DNA of 64,000 bases, taken from positions 4,904,273 through 4,968,272 of the forward strand of contig OZ021723.1 of NCBI GenBank assembly GCA_963978545.1, written 5' to 3'. Positions within the stretch are counted from its first letter, which is position 1. Each line of letters begins with the position of its first letter. Under the pieces are notes generated by a model. It saw only the letters and a program-made list of their open reading frames with translations. It was not told the origin of the DNA and did not search any database. The DNA comes from Linyphia triangularis (taxonomy: Eukaryota; Arthropoda; Arachnida; Araneae; Linyphiidae). Shown one piece after another: positions 26,001 to 32,912 of this stretch. Position numbers and translations under genes: made by a program.

Positions 26001-28609
26001 CCTACATTTAGTCAATGTTAGCAAAACGCTGCCTACTCTTATCCACCACTGTCAGCGTCCAACCGTAAAGCGGCCAGTAATAGTGTTTACTGGGATGACA
26101 TTTAAAAAGATATTTAGAGAGTACTCATCATCATCAATAGCATGACAGCCAAAGGTGAGCCAAGGCTTTCCTTTGAAGAGATTGTCACACAGAACTGTTA
26201 ACCTTTTGTAACCAAAATCTATTTCCAATGTATTTATCCATGGCAATTTGGGTCGACCTTTTTTTTTTTTTTTTTTTTTCTTTCTTTGTCCCCGCAGCTT
26301 CGCCAACAGGAGCCTTTTTAAAGGGCTTGAATCATGCATTCTAAAAACATGGAGCATCCCAGTTTAATCTAATGATCTTGATATATTTTATAATATCTGG
26401 GTTAGGGGAAAACACTGCAATGTATTAAATACTTAATCCTTGGGAAAGCATACACGGTGTCTCGTCAAGGACCATGGGAATTCAACTCAGAATGCTTGCA
26501 CCTGATTATTACGACAAATGGTCTCAACAAATTTGACGGGGAAATAATGACGTGCATTCTGGTATATGGAAAATAAGCATTATTGGATCCATATCACAAA
26601 ATTTTGCACATGAAGATGCTTAAATCCACCACCTCGCATATAAAACTATGCTTTAGATTGACTGATGGATCATCAGTCAATTTAATGTCTATTCATGCAT
26701 ACCTTGAACTATTCAAATGAGGGTATTATAGTTACAGTATAGATTGATCTTCATTTGAAAAACAAAATATTTTACTTTTAACGTATCACCTGCTTTGTTT
26801 ACTGCCTTAATAAGTTAAAATCCAAAACAATCCTTAGATCCAAAGTAATTCAAATGCATATTTTGACGTTTTTGCTTTCGTCCTCTGAAATTGTAAATAT
26901 TTTTAGTACAGGCTTGTACGATCTAAGAATTTAAACTATTCAATGAAATAAAAAGATTTTTTCCAAGGATTAATCAGAAAGTGTCAAAATATGCCTTTGA
27001 TTATTTTGGGATTTAGAACCTTTTAACCAATGACGGCAGTTTAGAACCACGATTTGGAACATACTGATTTGAAAAAGTGATCTACAAAAAATGTCTGACT
27101 GTGTGTCTGTGGTCAGCATAACTCCCGAACAAATTGAGACCTAAGAGGTTCAAATTTGGTAAGCGGGTTGGTGGGGGCCATGGGACCTACCGTTAAAGTT
27201 GGTTGTTTTCAGATTATCTGGCACCGTCAGCAACATGAGGGCTATAATGTGCCGAAACATTCGTCATTAGACAAGCCAACACACATTTACAAACACACAT
27301 GCATTAGACGGGATTCGAACCCGCAACCTCGCGATCTAGAAGCTAGCACGCTAACCACTATACCGTTTGATCGGCCTACCGTTAAGGTTTTCGTCAAAGT
27401 CGCAAATGCGCATAAGGTTGGAAAAAATCATGTTTTTCAATGATTGCTAAAAAACGGCCCTAACGATTTGGATCAAAACCACTGTGATAATGCCTCTTAT
27501 GGTGTTCTAAACAACCCCATCTAATAAATTCCCATGAAAATGCTTTAATGGTGTAAAAAGTTAAAAAACGAATGACCTTCAAAACAGAATTCTCTTTCCA
27601 TGAGCATACCTCATCAACGATAGTTTTTTTCTTCTCTCCTCAGTTTCACTTATAATAAAGTATAATTTAAGAATTATCGAAAAGTATATCGCTAGAATCA
27701 TCATTTTGGCGAAGTTTTTTTTTTTTTTTTTTAAAGACCATACAAGAATTATCGCAAAAAATATCTCCAAACTGGTACTTTTTTCTAAATGAATGAGGAA
27801 AGTATAAAAAAGGGAAATGACACAAATCCTCGTCAGTATTATAGTGTATTTGAAAGTTGTGAGATGTTCCACACATCTAGTTTAAGTAGTATATTACTAG
27901 TATCAATTATTTTCAATTCATTTTCATTTTTGAGAAAAACGTTTTCATAAGTTCAGAATGCCTTAAATAAATAGAAATAAAATTCAGTAATTGCAATGTC
28001 CATCAACGTACGTATCACTGTAGCAACTAATGACTTTGACATGCTACCCACAAACCACCGATTCTTAATTTCAATTTCTGGATTGCACGTAATCTGTTTC
28101 AGTTCTGTATGCGGATGAAGCCAATTGAATTACTACAATACTGTCCCCATCTACTGCTGTGCAAAAGTTTACTATTGGTTACCAACAAACGCTAACTAAT
28201 TTGGAGGAGAGTCTAAAATATATATCTGTATGGTTTTGTTTAGTCTTCTGCAAGTCTATTACCCAGCAATCACTATCTCCCACCTGATGGCTGTGTGGTT
28301 AGCATTCTGGCCGATTAGCCGTCATTGTACATAAAAATATGTCGTTAAGCGTAGAAGCCAACTCAATCACGTCAGCAAGCACTATCCAGAATTTGCAGTT
28401 AATTATCAGTAGCAAAACTTCTAGAGAAAAGATATATTCTAGAAAATATTGTTTGTTTGTTTGTTTATCGATGTGTATTAGATTATAATTCTTTTGTATA
28501 ATGTTTTTCAGATTACCTGTTTTTCGACAACTCATATAGCTGGTTTCGGGCAAAAGAAATTTTCTACCGTATTAAAGTGCTGAAACCAAAGACGTCGAAG
28601 TTCATGTGA
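4787..28609 (+). CDS. SEC14-like protein gene 1 (CRAL-TRIO and GOLD domains), 5' end missing
   Basis: Ten exons join in one frame: 4787-4830, 9038-9100, 10520-10613, 11629-11723, 15252-15330, 15948-16028, 17526-17612, 18901-19007, 24856-25168 and 28512-28609. They encode about 350 residues. The order matches animal SEC14-like proteins: end of the CRAL-TRIO N-terminal helices (NKAEDML), the CRAL-TRIO lipid-binding fold (DNAPERLK, PTFFTIPFNILKCF, then DEDQLPVFMGG followed by DPDGNP), then a GOLD beta-sandwich (VIEWEFVVKHGDIGFG, YLFFDNSYS). Family members are about 400 residues, so roughly 45 N-terminal residues lie left of the window. Known members bind and transfer hydrophobic lipids in the cytosol; the ligand here cannot be read from sequence. 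Splice phases are consistent throughout and there is no internal stop, so the gene looks intact. A tandem paralogue starts near 52.2 kb. Confidence 0.93.
4951..4983. repeat. poly-T tract
   Basis: A run of about 33 T. The R1 copy at 11889-11930 has a similar tract at the equivalent place, so it belongs to the repeat family. Confidence 0.9.
5025..5696. repeat. 336-bp direct tandem duplication
   Basis: Two full units (5025-5360 and 5361-5696) differ at only a few positions, and partial units flank both sides. The unit contains ACAGTGGAGCCGGGATGGGT and CTGGACGATTTACCTGGAAG, which are absent from the other R1 copies. Two nearly identical 66-codon frames in these units are chance ORFs. Confidence 0.9.
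5751..5966. repeat. 54-bp tandem repeat, four units
   Basis: Units begin at 5751, 5805, 5859 and 5913. Each reads CAGCATAACTTCCGAA, then AAATTGAC.AACGATG, then TTCAAATTGAGTGTGCG. Alternate units share GACTAACG or GACCAACG, which suggests that pairs of units were duplicated together. Confidence 0.9.
6131..6655. other. extra segment inside R1 copy 1
   Basis: The flanking R1 sequence is continuous with the other copies on either side of this segment, so it is probably an insertion. Its ends (AAATCCCAACCC, and GGGTTAAGATTT on the other side) are roughly inverted. No target duplication is clear. Confidence 0.35.
7102..7606. mobile_element. palindromic TA-type MITE, two copies in tandem
   Basis: The first unit (7102 to about 7389) starts with a three-fold repeat of ACTATACTAAACTTCAACTT and ends with its inverse. 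The second (about 7388-7606) lacks the left terminal motif. Both units contain CACAGTGCTCATAGG, a CGCCAAA/TTTGGCG stem and ATCTACCGTCTAAGTGATGT, and are nearly full palindromes. A third copy lies at 63592-63940. Ends of the form TA..TA suggest mobilisation by a Tc1/mariner-type transposase (inference). Confidence 0.75.
7758..7938 (+). mobile_element. tRNA-derived SINE, family 1, copy 1
   Basis: It starts with a tRNA-like head carrying an A-box (TATAGTGGTTAGCG) and a B-box (GAGTTCGAGTCCCG). A body with CTAATGACGAATGTTTCGGC follows, and it ends in a CCAACCAA-type tail. The 12-bp duplication TCAAATCGTATC flanks it (7746-7757 and 7939-7950). Transcription would be by RNA polymerase III and mobilisation by a LINE (known for SINEs). 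Confidence 0.92.
8525..8998. repeat. compound (AAT)n array with interspersed 13-bp motif
   Basis: A long AAT/TAA array. From 8820 on, GATTTTTAAAGTAAT interrupts it five times at irregular intervals. The array ends only about 40 nt before the exon at 9038. The long poly-Ile frame over it reaches the exon by chance. Confidence 0.95.
9038..9100 (+). CDS. gene 1 exon b
   Basis: The acceptor is TACTACACAG and the donor is GTACGT. Sixty-three nt in phase 0 encode 21 residues including WRRQNDISTLFEEYQPPE. Gene 2 has a same-length exon at 57709-57771 with W-R-N-Q in the same place and EYEPPE at its end. A good branch-site match (ATACTAAT) lies just upstream, right after the AAT microsatellite. Confidence 0.9.
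9545..9586. repeat. (TA)n microsatellite
   Basis: About 21 TA units in an intron of gene 1. The rest of 9101-10519 is AT-rich intron with no other clear element. Confidence 0.9.
10520..10613 (+). CDS. gene 1 exon c: start of CRAL-TRIO domain
   Basis: The acceptor is TTCTATAG and the donor is GTAACC. Ninety-four nt encode 31 residues plus one base, including GSDKEGCPVFYGPIGKYDVK. The pattern D.EG.PV....IG..D is the opening strand of the CRAL-TRIO fold in SEC14-like proteins. The gene 2 equivalent is 60973-61066. Confidence 0.92.
10667..11539 (-). mobile_element. pogo/Tigger-type DNA transposon, deleted copy
   Basis: The ends are CAGTGGACGCCGCTTAATGT and its inverse (ending GCGGCGACCACTG). 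TA duplications flank it at 10665-10666 and 11540-11541. It is 873 bp long and carries a broken transposase N-terminus on the minus strand. TIRs starting CAGT and TA target sites are typical of pogo/Tigger elements. Confidence 0.88.
10880..11256 (-). pseudogene. Tigger transposase fragment (CENP-B-type DNA-binding region), frameshifted
   Basis: The first piece (11256 down to 11071) begins MERKLTVKEKVEILNQYD and continues VSQQLLSRILKNRE. This is the first helix-turn-helix of pogo-type transposases. After a stop, another frame (about 11065 down to 10937) reads ALKLWFANVREKDARVNGP, the second CENP-B-like DNA-binding helix block. No DDE catalytic domain follows; the sequence runs straight into the terminal repeat. 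It cannot be a functional transposase. Confidence 0.85.
11629..11723 (+). CDS. gene 1 exon d: CRAL-TRIO domain
   Basis: The acceptor is TTATTCAG and the donor is GTAATA. Ninety-five nt encode 31 residues after two codon-completing bases, including MLKATTPAEIDTTLSQMFD. The gene 2 equivalent is 62766-62860, with the same length and phase. Confidence 0.9.
11772..12710. mobile_element. hAT-like non-autonomous element containing an R1 copy
   Basis: The inverted ends share ATCATCCCACAATTTGAT, TTTGCTG and ACCCCG over about 55 bp, with outermost bases GAGGGGTTGGGCGCC and the inverse of GGCACTCCATG. The 8-bp duplication TCCAAAAT flanks it (11764-11771 and 12711-12718). An 8-bp target site with GGGG-type ends fits the hAT superfamily. 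An inner hairpin (TCATTCATGCCAGAA and inverse) lies at 12545-12655. Confidence 0.72.
11895..12545. repeat. dispersed repeat family R1, copy 2
   Basis: A poly-T tract is followed by GGAACATCCTGATTTCAG and GCATAACTCCCAAACAAATT. It ends with GCGATGTTCCTCACCCCTAG. It lies inside the hAT-like element. This copy has no 336-bp or 54-bp expansion, so it shows the simpler form of the family. Confidence 0.65.
12720..14945. other. AT-rich intron sequence
   Basis: Intron of gene 1 between exons 11629-11723 and 15252-15330. No coding exon, RNA gene or clearly bounded element was seen. The 82-codon frame at 13776-14024 has no splice context or recognisable motif. Confidence 0.5.
14949..15135. repeat. fragment of the TTAA element seen at 61152-62409
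   Basis: ACGTTTAAAATGGCAAAATC and TTGTTAATACGAAAATCCAT match the large TTAA element of gene 2. The fragment lacks the TRIM insertion, so it preserves the empty insertion site (ATATGAATTGAATAATTT). Confidence 0.7.
15252..15330 (+). CDS. gene 1 exon e: CRAL-TRIO domain
   Basis: The acceptor is AATTCACAG and the donor is GTAATT. Seventy-nine nt in phase 0 encode 26 residues plus one base, including GFVYIMNCSGLTFANAT. The hydrophobic strand followed by (N/D)C.GL is the core strand of the CRAL-TRIO fold. Confidence 0.9.
15948..16028 (+). CDS. gene 1 exon f: CRAL-TRIO domain
   Basis: The acceptor is CATCGACAG and the donor is GTAAGT. Eighty-one nt encode IFSHIVRFQQDNAPERLKAV and then YFIN. The QDN.PE.L motif is highly conserved in SEC14-like proteins and precedes the strand leading into the lipid pocket. 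Confidence 0.93.
16155..16332 (-). mobile_element. tRNA-derived SINE, family 1, copy 2
   Basis: It carries GACTCGAACCCGC (B-box, reverse strand) and CCACTATACCG (A-box, reverse strand). The 15-bp duplication TGGCTGCTTATGGTT flanks it at 16140-16154 and 16333-16347. It lies in an intron of gene 1, antisense to the gene. The overlapping 83-codon frame is a translation of the SINE. Confidence 0.93.
16360..16815. mobile_element. hAT-like MITE with CAGGGTTCCCAC ends
   Basis: It starts CAGGGTTCCCACGGTCATTG and ends GAGTGGGAACCCTG. Next to each end are runs built on AAGTCATTGAAA and AAAGTCCTTGAAAATGCTTA. The terminal motif is a familiar hAT-type end. No 8-bp target duplication remains recognisable, so the class is inferred from the ends only. 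Confidence 0.7.
17526..17612 (+). CDS. gene 1 exon g: CRAL-TRIO domain
   Basis: The acceptor follows a long T tract (TTTTTTTTCAG) and the donor is GTGAGT. Eighty-seven nt encode PTFFTIPFNILKCFMNSVTL and then NKIHLYGT. This corresponds to the P..F...(Y/F)N..KPF(L/M)...T..KI...G block of SEC14-like proteins, the helix gating the lipid pocket. Confidence 0.93.
18230..18660. repeat. degenerate foldback segment
   Basis: GATAGATAAACTACTGGATA on the left is the inverse of a segment near 18600-18640 (CTATCCAGTTGTTTATATAT). The ends are too diverged to define the element. A separate 8-bp-stem hairpin lies at about 18710-18730. Confidence 0.4.
18901..19007 (+). CDS. gene 1 exon h: end of CRAL-TRIO domain
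   Basis: The acceptor is GATTGCAG and the donor is GTAAGA. One hundred and seven nt encode 35 residues with GWQEALLKIIDEDQLPVF and then GGTRRDPDGNP. The W.E.LL..I....LP..(F/Y)GG signature marks the end of the SEC14 domain, and DPDGNP.C is specific to the SEC14L subfamily. Confidence 0.95.
19058..19311. mobile_element. short MITE with AATCCTAGTATAGGTTACAC ends
   Basis: The left end AATCCTAGTATAGGTTACAC and the right end GTGTAACTTATACTAGGATT are inverted repeats about 250 bp apart. GGCGTTGGCA-type motifs lie inside. It sits 50 nt after the exon at 18901-19007. Family unknown. Confidence 0.7.
19320..21650. other. AT-rich intron with local duplications and homopolymers
   Basis: Part of the intron before the GOLD exon. 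A block near 19405-19490 recurs at 19886-19960 (shared AAATATAAGTTAAACT and AATTTTAACTTTTAATATT). A block of about 105 bp near 20410-20480 recurs at about 20511-20590 (CAGAATCACTTTAAAATTAA). Long T or A tracts occur at about 19709-19758, 19995-20033, 20387-20410 and 20648-20669. No exon was seen. Confidence 0.6.
21660..22328. mobile_element. hAT-like MITE
   Basis: The ends TAATGTGACCAGAT and ATCTGGTCAGATTA are inverted with one mismatch. The 8-bp duplication CCAAAGCA flanks it (21652-21659 and 22329-22336). Subterminal TGTCCCGATTTTGGCGGGAC motifs near the left end are inverted as GTCCCACATTGTCCCGC near the right end. It is 669 bp long with no coding content. Confidence 0.82.
22604..23268. mobile_element. 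foldback element, unit 1
   Basis: Arms of about 200 bp. GAGGCGACTGCAATTTTTGG, CCACTGGTCTGCCGTGGCAA and CATAACTTG appear on the left, with their inverses at 23070-23268. The arms are highly similar. The central 270 bp is unrelated. No transposase. Confidence 0.75.
23270..23850. mobile_element. foldback element, unit 2, adjacent and diverged
   Basis: A second palindrome of the same family starts directly after unit 1. It shares CCCATCGAACATCATT, GTCGAAACTG and ATGTCATAACTTG, with inverses ending at TTGATGGGGTGCCCAAACTT. Its arms are less similar to each other than those of unit 1, so it is probably older. Confidence 0.6.
24416..24711. repeat. TTGGCC-rich repeat, best preserved copy
   Basis: The ends are roughly inverted: CCCAGGTAGCACATTGGTAT on the left, and CCAGCGGATTTGTGCTACTG on the right. 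TTGGCCA recurs inside in both orientations. It is the reference copy for 2690-2885 and 3680-4410. It ends about 145 nt before the GOLD exon. Confidence 0.65.
24856..25168 (+). CDS. gene 1 exon i: GOLD domain
   Basis: The acceptor is TTCCTCAG and the donor is GTAAGT. Its 313 nt encode 104 residues plus one base, and it is more GC-rich than the surroundings. The stretch VIEWEFVVKHGDIGFGLFY is the W.F.....DIGFG.F motif of the GOLD domain in SEC14-like proteins, followed by a TEVIP segment. GOLD domains mediate protein and membrane contacts (known). It is the longest exon in the window. Confidence 0.95.
25595..25745 (-). mobile_element. possible tRNA-derived SINE of a third family
   Basis: Read on the minus strand it has GGGGCAGTGGTGGTGC, then TGAGGTTTGATTTCC, resembling an A-box and a B-box at tRNA-like spacing. 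Only one copy is in the window and no target duplication was found, so the call is tentative. Confidence 0.4.
26104..26357 (-). pseudogene. LINE ORF2 C-terminal remnant
   Basis: The minus-strand frame reads RMHDSSPLKRLLLAKLRGQR, then a lysine run from a T tract, then GRPKLPWINTLE and GCHAIDDDE. The pattern H..RM...SP.....G.R..GRP...W is characteristic of the C-terminal end of non-LTR retrotransposon ORF2. The catalytic part of the reverse transcriptase is absent, so this is a 5'-truncated relic. Confidence 0.65.
27053..27882. repeat. dispersed repeat family R1, copy 3, split by a SINE
   Basis: It has GTCAGCATAACTCCCGAACA and, at its end, GAGATGTTCCACACATCTAG. The SINE at 27201-27374 interrupts it. 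The SINE's target duplication is R1 sequence, so R1 was here first. Confidence 0.7.
27201..27374 (-). mobile_element. tRNA-derived SINE, family 1, copy 3
   Basis: The duplication CCTACCGTTAA.GTT (15 bp, one mismatch) flanks it at 27186-27200 and 27375-27389. The body has diverged slightly from other copies (GGCACCGTCAGCAACATG). Confidence 0.92.
28280..28352 (+). mobile_element. SINE family 2, internally deleted copy
   Basis: It starts CCCACCTGATGGCTGTGTGG and then jumps to AGCCGTCATTGTACATAA and GTCGTTAAGCGTA, both of which occur in the full copy at 46493-46670. The B-box part is missing. Confidence 0.55.
28512..28609 (+). CDS. gene 1 exon j: end of GOLD domain and stop codon
   Basis: The acceptor is GTTTTTCAG. 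Two bases complete a Tyr codon, then 31 residues (YLFFDNSYSWFRAKEIFYRI and then KVL) and a TGA at 28607-28609. The FDN(S/T)YS...AK...Y.(I/V).VL pattern is the last strand of SEC14-like GOLD domains. Confidence 0.95.
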
Positions 28610-28803
28610 AAAATTTTTAAATGTAATTATTGACTTACATTGTGTTACCTTTTATTTATGCAACATTTCACAACTCAATTTTGTTTCTAATCTAAATGCT
28701 TTTTTGTCAAAAAAGTTAAATAATTAAGAAACACCAATTTTACCTCGACCCATTACTATCCTTACGACTGTAATATAGTTATCGTACTGTAATATTGATA
28801 GTA

Positions 28804-28863
28804 AATAAACGTAACGAGAAATTGTTGAATGAACAATTATTTGAGAAAATAAATACAAATAAA
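28804..28863 (+). promoter_or_regulatory. candidate polyadenylation signals of gene 1
   Basis: AATAAA occurs at 28804-28809, 28849-28854 and 28858-28863, about 195-255 nt after the stop codon. The motif is common in AT-rich DNA, so this is only a plausible 3' end. Confidence 0.35.
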
Positions 28864-29532
28864 TGTTTTGTCTAATGCATTGTTTTTTTTCAAAACATAT
28901 CCAATGTAGAACAAAAAAAAAACTTCTTGAGGCCATAAAATAATCATCAATCACAATTTTTCAATGTGTTAACAACCGATACAGGATATATCTACTATAT
29001 TGTAAGGTACTTTGTATTCAATCACAATTCCTTAGTTTGGTGTGTTGTTTTCATTAATTATTGATATGCACCCTTACAAACTGCATGTATCTATCCGATT
29101 ATTTTTATAAATAACCATGAATAACCTTTGGGGGAAATGCATACCATATCATATGAATTCGCTGAAAAAAATCAATACATTTTTCTTATTATTATTATTC
29201 AATTTTGAAAACCTTAATCTTTTTCAATACAACCGTTATGGTGAACGGATACTAATACGTACGAAATTATTATTAACTTGAAATGTTCTCTTGAATCCAA
29301 TAACAGTAAAACTTTGAATAAATAATAATAATAAGTAACAGCAAAACTTTGCTAACACCTCTTTCATATCAGAATCACACGTTAATGTTTTTTCAACTTA
29401 GATATTGCATTCAGTAACTGTGAAATGTACTTTCAAAAAATCAATATAATAGGATAAATCACAAAGAAAAATTAACTTACAGGATGTACCTAAGCAATGT
29501 GTAATGATTAAGATATAATCACGTACTAAAAA
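28864..29532. other. AT-rich intergenic sequence
   Basis: Follows the 3' end of gene 1. No exon, RNA gene or bounded repeat was seen. Confidence 0.5.
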
Positions 29533-29696
29533 TCCAGATGGTTGTGGCCTCAGATACCGAAGGTACCGGGTTCGAATCCTGGGTTATGCATTAATGTTCG
29601 TTGTGGTTCGATATTCACGTTATGTTTGTATCGGCCTAAGTAGGCGTTATTGAGGGCAAAAATAAGTCGTTGAGTATACAAACCAACCAACCAACC
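29533..29696 (+). mobile_element. SINE family 2, copy
   Basis: A B-box-like GGGTTCGAATCCTGGG, then GTTCGTTGTGGTTCGATATT, and a tail of CCAACCAACC. The order matches the family 2 copies at 42774-42940 and 46493-46670. Flanking sequence TACTAAAAAT / TACTTAAAAT may be an imperfect target duplication. Confidence 0.7.
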
Positions 29697-30152
29697 ATAT
29701 ACTTAAAATATAAAACAATTCTCACTTTTAAAGATAACACCAAACTGAAAGACTCCCCAAAATTGAACTCCAGGATCAAAAAATATATTTAAATGGTTTA
29801 TTTTCTTTGACTAAAGATTTTATAAACTGTTTTACATAAAATGAATTTGGTAAATGCATAGATGCCAAAAACCACTCAATAGAACAGTGTCAGAAGAGTA
29901 AAATGCTTTTTAACAACTTAATTCTAATGCACCTGTAAAATAAAAACACAATTGTTGCGCTATTATTTTTCTACATTCAATACTTTATATAACAATACTA
30001 ACCCCTCAAACAAATGTGTGGTAATGTTAACTTCCCATACGAATAGGTATGATGTGTTCACATTTCGACAGGGGAGATGGGGGTGGGAGCTCATGCAAAC
30101 TTTTTTAAATTTCCTCTCGTGTGATATTGGTTGTCTGTATTTAGCATCAATT

Positions 30153-31027
30153 ATCAGACGAAACGGTCGTTTCGCCGCCAACCTTAAAAAGGCGAAAACG
30201 ACAGTAAGTATCAATTCTCTGCACAACTTCCAACAAAAAAGCCGAAATTGACTATTTTCTAGCTGCTTCCGGAACTTCGCATAATTATACAAAAAATACC
30301 ATTGATTCATCTTGGTAATAACTTTTAAAGAAAAAAAAATCGAGTACCTAGGATAAAAAGGAATTAAGAAAAAAAATATTGAAATTTCCAAAATGAAATA
30401 AAAAAACGAGTTCTAGCCCGTTTTTGATGTAAAAATTTAGACAAACGTCCAGACCTAACTAAGCTACAGATCTTCAATCGGATTAAATTATATGATTCAG
30501 AATGTTTCGACTTAAAATCCTACCTTGGTTTGAACTTCGTTAAATAATTCTTTCTATTTTTAATTAATTTAAAACCACTTTTTTTCATTTCAAAATTTGG
30601 CGATAGATACTGGCGATCAGCCTGTAATTGTGGTTCAGATTAAATGCCAAGTCGCCAAACAGGTTTGTCATTAATTCGACGTTAGTTTGGCAGCCACGTT
30701 AGGGCTAATTGAGAATGACCGTAAAGAGGAATATGTTTTCTATAAATTGGATGTGTTATTTGAACTGTATGACAATTTAGAGTGCATAACTTTCAAACAC
30801 ATTCGATTTTCGGGAAATCTCCGTTAAAAAATGAAGAATATAAATAATCATATTTAGTTGCCAGATAACTGGAATAAATTCATAGTAGAATAAAAGATGA
30901 CGTCACAGTCAATACATTAGAACCGGATTAAGTGAAATACTCATTGCGATTGGTTTTTGGTTGGAATTGGAAAAATATGTTGTTATTCACATTGCGATTG
31001 GTTCTTGGTTGGAATTGGAAAAAGATT
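30153..31027 (+). repeat. dispersed repeat D, copy A
   Basis: It begins TCAGACGAAACGGTCGTTTC, a small palindrome, and ends around ATTGCGATTGGTTTTTGG. A second copy lies inverted at 43188-44126. It has no convincing coding potential. The last 45 bp are duplicated within this copy (ATTGCGATTGGTT twice). Confidence 0.7.
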
Positions 31028-31297
31028 TTCTTTAAACTTAATAATTATCAAAGTACGTGACAATAATATTCATTCAGTTTCTAATTGATGATATATGTGT
31101 TTTCACAATGTATTTTTGATTTTACTAAAGTATAAGATTTGCTAATTGGGTGTAACTCTGGTTTTCACTGTAACTGAACGAACTGCTTCTTAAAAAGTGT
31201 TTTAAAACTATTATGCTTGGTAAGAGTTCATTACAACTTGATTTTGTTTCATCAAATTAGATTAATAGGCCTTCAAAAGCGCAGCAAAGTAAGCTAA

Positions 31298-32160
31298 AAA
31301 AAAACCCGTCAGATTTACGCAAAAAGGAAAGCTTCCGAATCAATCGCCAATTGCATAGAAGAAAAAGTAACTATCAAAAGACGTCTGTTTGAAGGTGTTG
31401 CTTCAATTACAAAACGAAAGGGAATCGACATTACACAGGATTCCGCTGTTTCTAATTTTGAAAGTTCTTTGAACTTAAATGATATTTATGTTCCTACAGA
31501 AGTTTCTTGTTCAGCTTCTTGTAAGATAGTCGACCAAAAAAACTAGTCATACATTATAGAGACTGAAAAGTTTAAGGCGCCTTTCGTCACAAAATTAATA
31601 GATAACGGATAAACTTGACTTACAAAATGCACAATTGACTGTAGATAAGCTAATTAAATGGGCGATAGCGTCTCGTAAAGAGCACGTAAAACATTGCGAT
31701 CCAACTCGCATTTGATTAGGTCTAAATTTAAGATACTGCTCACAAAATCTGCAATGTGCACTAATGCGGAAAATAAGTATAAGTCTTTGAGTGGCGTATC
31801 TTTGCACACTTCTAGCACTGAACCGTTTTTCGCTGAGTCGACCTACAGGGATTTCGCTGATTGCATATTCTCGATACAAGTAAGCGTAGACGGAAAATGC
31901 TAGAATTTATTTGAATCTGCTGTTGAGGGTGGTATACCTAACAAGAAGTGGAAATTTAATCCACAACTATGCAACATTAATAAATATGATACTTTGTTAT
32001 TGAAATTAACCAGTATCATGCACAATATATCCTCGAAAACCCTATATCAATCAAATCACTTAAGTTTATCGCAAAATTAAGTTTGGCTGCATCATTTCGC
32101 CAAATGCTACGATGCAGTGAAGAACTTGAAAAGTACATCATAAATCAAGGACAGAAAGAA
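31298..32160 (+). pseudogene. decayed reading frame of unknown family
   Basis: Several adjacent open pieces look coding but are split by stops and frameshifts. Piece 1 (31298-31546, 82 codons, no Met) includes ESIANCIEEKVTIKRRLFEG and GIDITQDSAVSNFESS. Piece 2 (31602-31715) includes LTVDKLIKWAIASRKEHVKH. Piece 3 (about 31720-31903) includes SGVSLHTSSTEPFFAES. Further fragments (GGIPNKKWKFNPQLCNINKY; SLAASFRQMLRC) run to about 32150. Residue composition is protein-like across about 850 bp, with charged and mixed residues rather than AT-driven Lys/Ile/Asn. I do not recognise the family. It could be a dead transposon ORF or a retrocopy. Confidence 0.45.
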
Positions 32161-32319
32161 AAAAAAAATGATGAAATGGAAAAAAAGGGGGAGAGGGGGG
32201 GGGGGAAGAGGAAGGAAAAAAAAGATGTTACCACTGTCTTAAAAAAAGCTCTTATATCCCCCCAAAAAAACTTTTGAAAAGTAGAAAAACCGCCAACCTC
32301 AAAAACACAAAAAAACTTT

Positions 32320-32323
32320 CTAG
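32320..32323. repeat. target-site duplication CTAG (left)
   Basis: CTAG precedes the left LTR and recurs at 38262-38265 after the right LTR. Confidence 0.85.
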
Positions 32324-32546
32324 TGTGGTATCGTGGTCGAGTAAAAATTTCATTTTGAACGAAAACAAAACACATTTATTTTAAGAACTTCACAAGGAGC
32401 AGGTGTTAGTGTTCCATTTCTGCATCGTCTGGTCTCTCATAGGAGACCAATCAAAAAAACAACATAACAAAATACAATCTTCAAATAACTGTTTTGTGGC
32501 GCCCTCTATATTTTACAACAGCAATTAACAGTTACAATACGTTACA
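32324..32546 (-). repeat. 3' LTR (left on the + strand)
   Basis: 223 bp. On the + strand it starts TGTGGTATCGTGGTCGAG and ends CAGTTACAATACGTTACA. It looks identical to 38039-38261. Confidence 0.95.
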
Positions 32547-32550
32547 GCTA

Positions 32551-32567
32551 TTAATTCCTCCCCTCAC
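32551..32567 (-). other. polypurine tract of the LTR element
   Basis: On the minus strand the sequence CTGTGAGGGGAGGAATTAA lies directly before the 3' LTR. This is the normal place and composition of the plus-strand primer of LTR elements. Confidence 0.75.
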
Positions 32568-32714
32568 AGAAAACTTTTCTCTAAGAGAAAAAGGAGAAAA
32601 GTTTGTAAAATATTTACAACAAAAGAACATAAACATAATAGCATAAAGAATATGTAAAAATATAAACATGATCAATAAACCAAATGTACAAAAAAATACT
32701 AATAAAAGGAATAC

Positions 32715-32912
32715 GTTTAATTTAAAACTACTCGGATTAGCATTTTTGTTTAGCTTGCCTGCTCGGTGAAAGACATTAAAATTAAATGGTTGAAGTGCTA
32801 AGGCCCAACGCATTAAACGTGAATCTGAACTAGCATTTGTTCGTATCCATGTTAATGGGTTATGATCAGTTTTCACCACAAATTTCTGTCCATCCAAATA
32901 ATAATAATTCAA
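32715..32912 (-). pseudogene. RNase H C-terminal half of the LTR element
   Basis: The frame reads YYYLDGQKFVVKTDHNPLTW and later LMRWALALQPFNF and HRAGKLNKNA. The TDHNPL stretch with its catalytic Asp and the following W..L.....F.....G..N.(A/V)D-like end are typical of gypsy RNase H. The first half, with the other catalytic residues, is absent. The frame is shifted relative to the upstream pol frame, which ends at 32866, so RNase H is not translated in line here. Confidence 0.85.

Noticed and set aside
32083..32375. Lys/Glu-rich and Phe/Ser-rich frames
   Set aside because: They come from a purine-rich low-complexity stretch at 32140-32230 next to the foldback tip.
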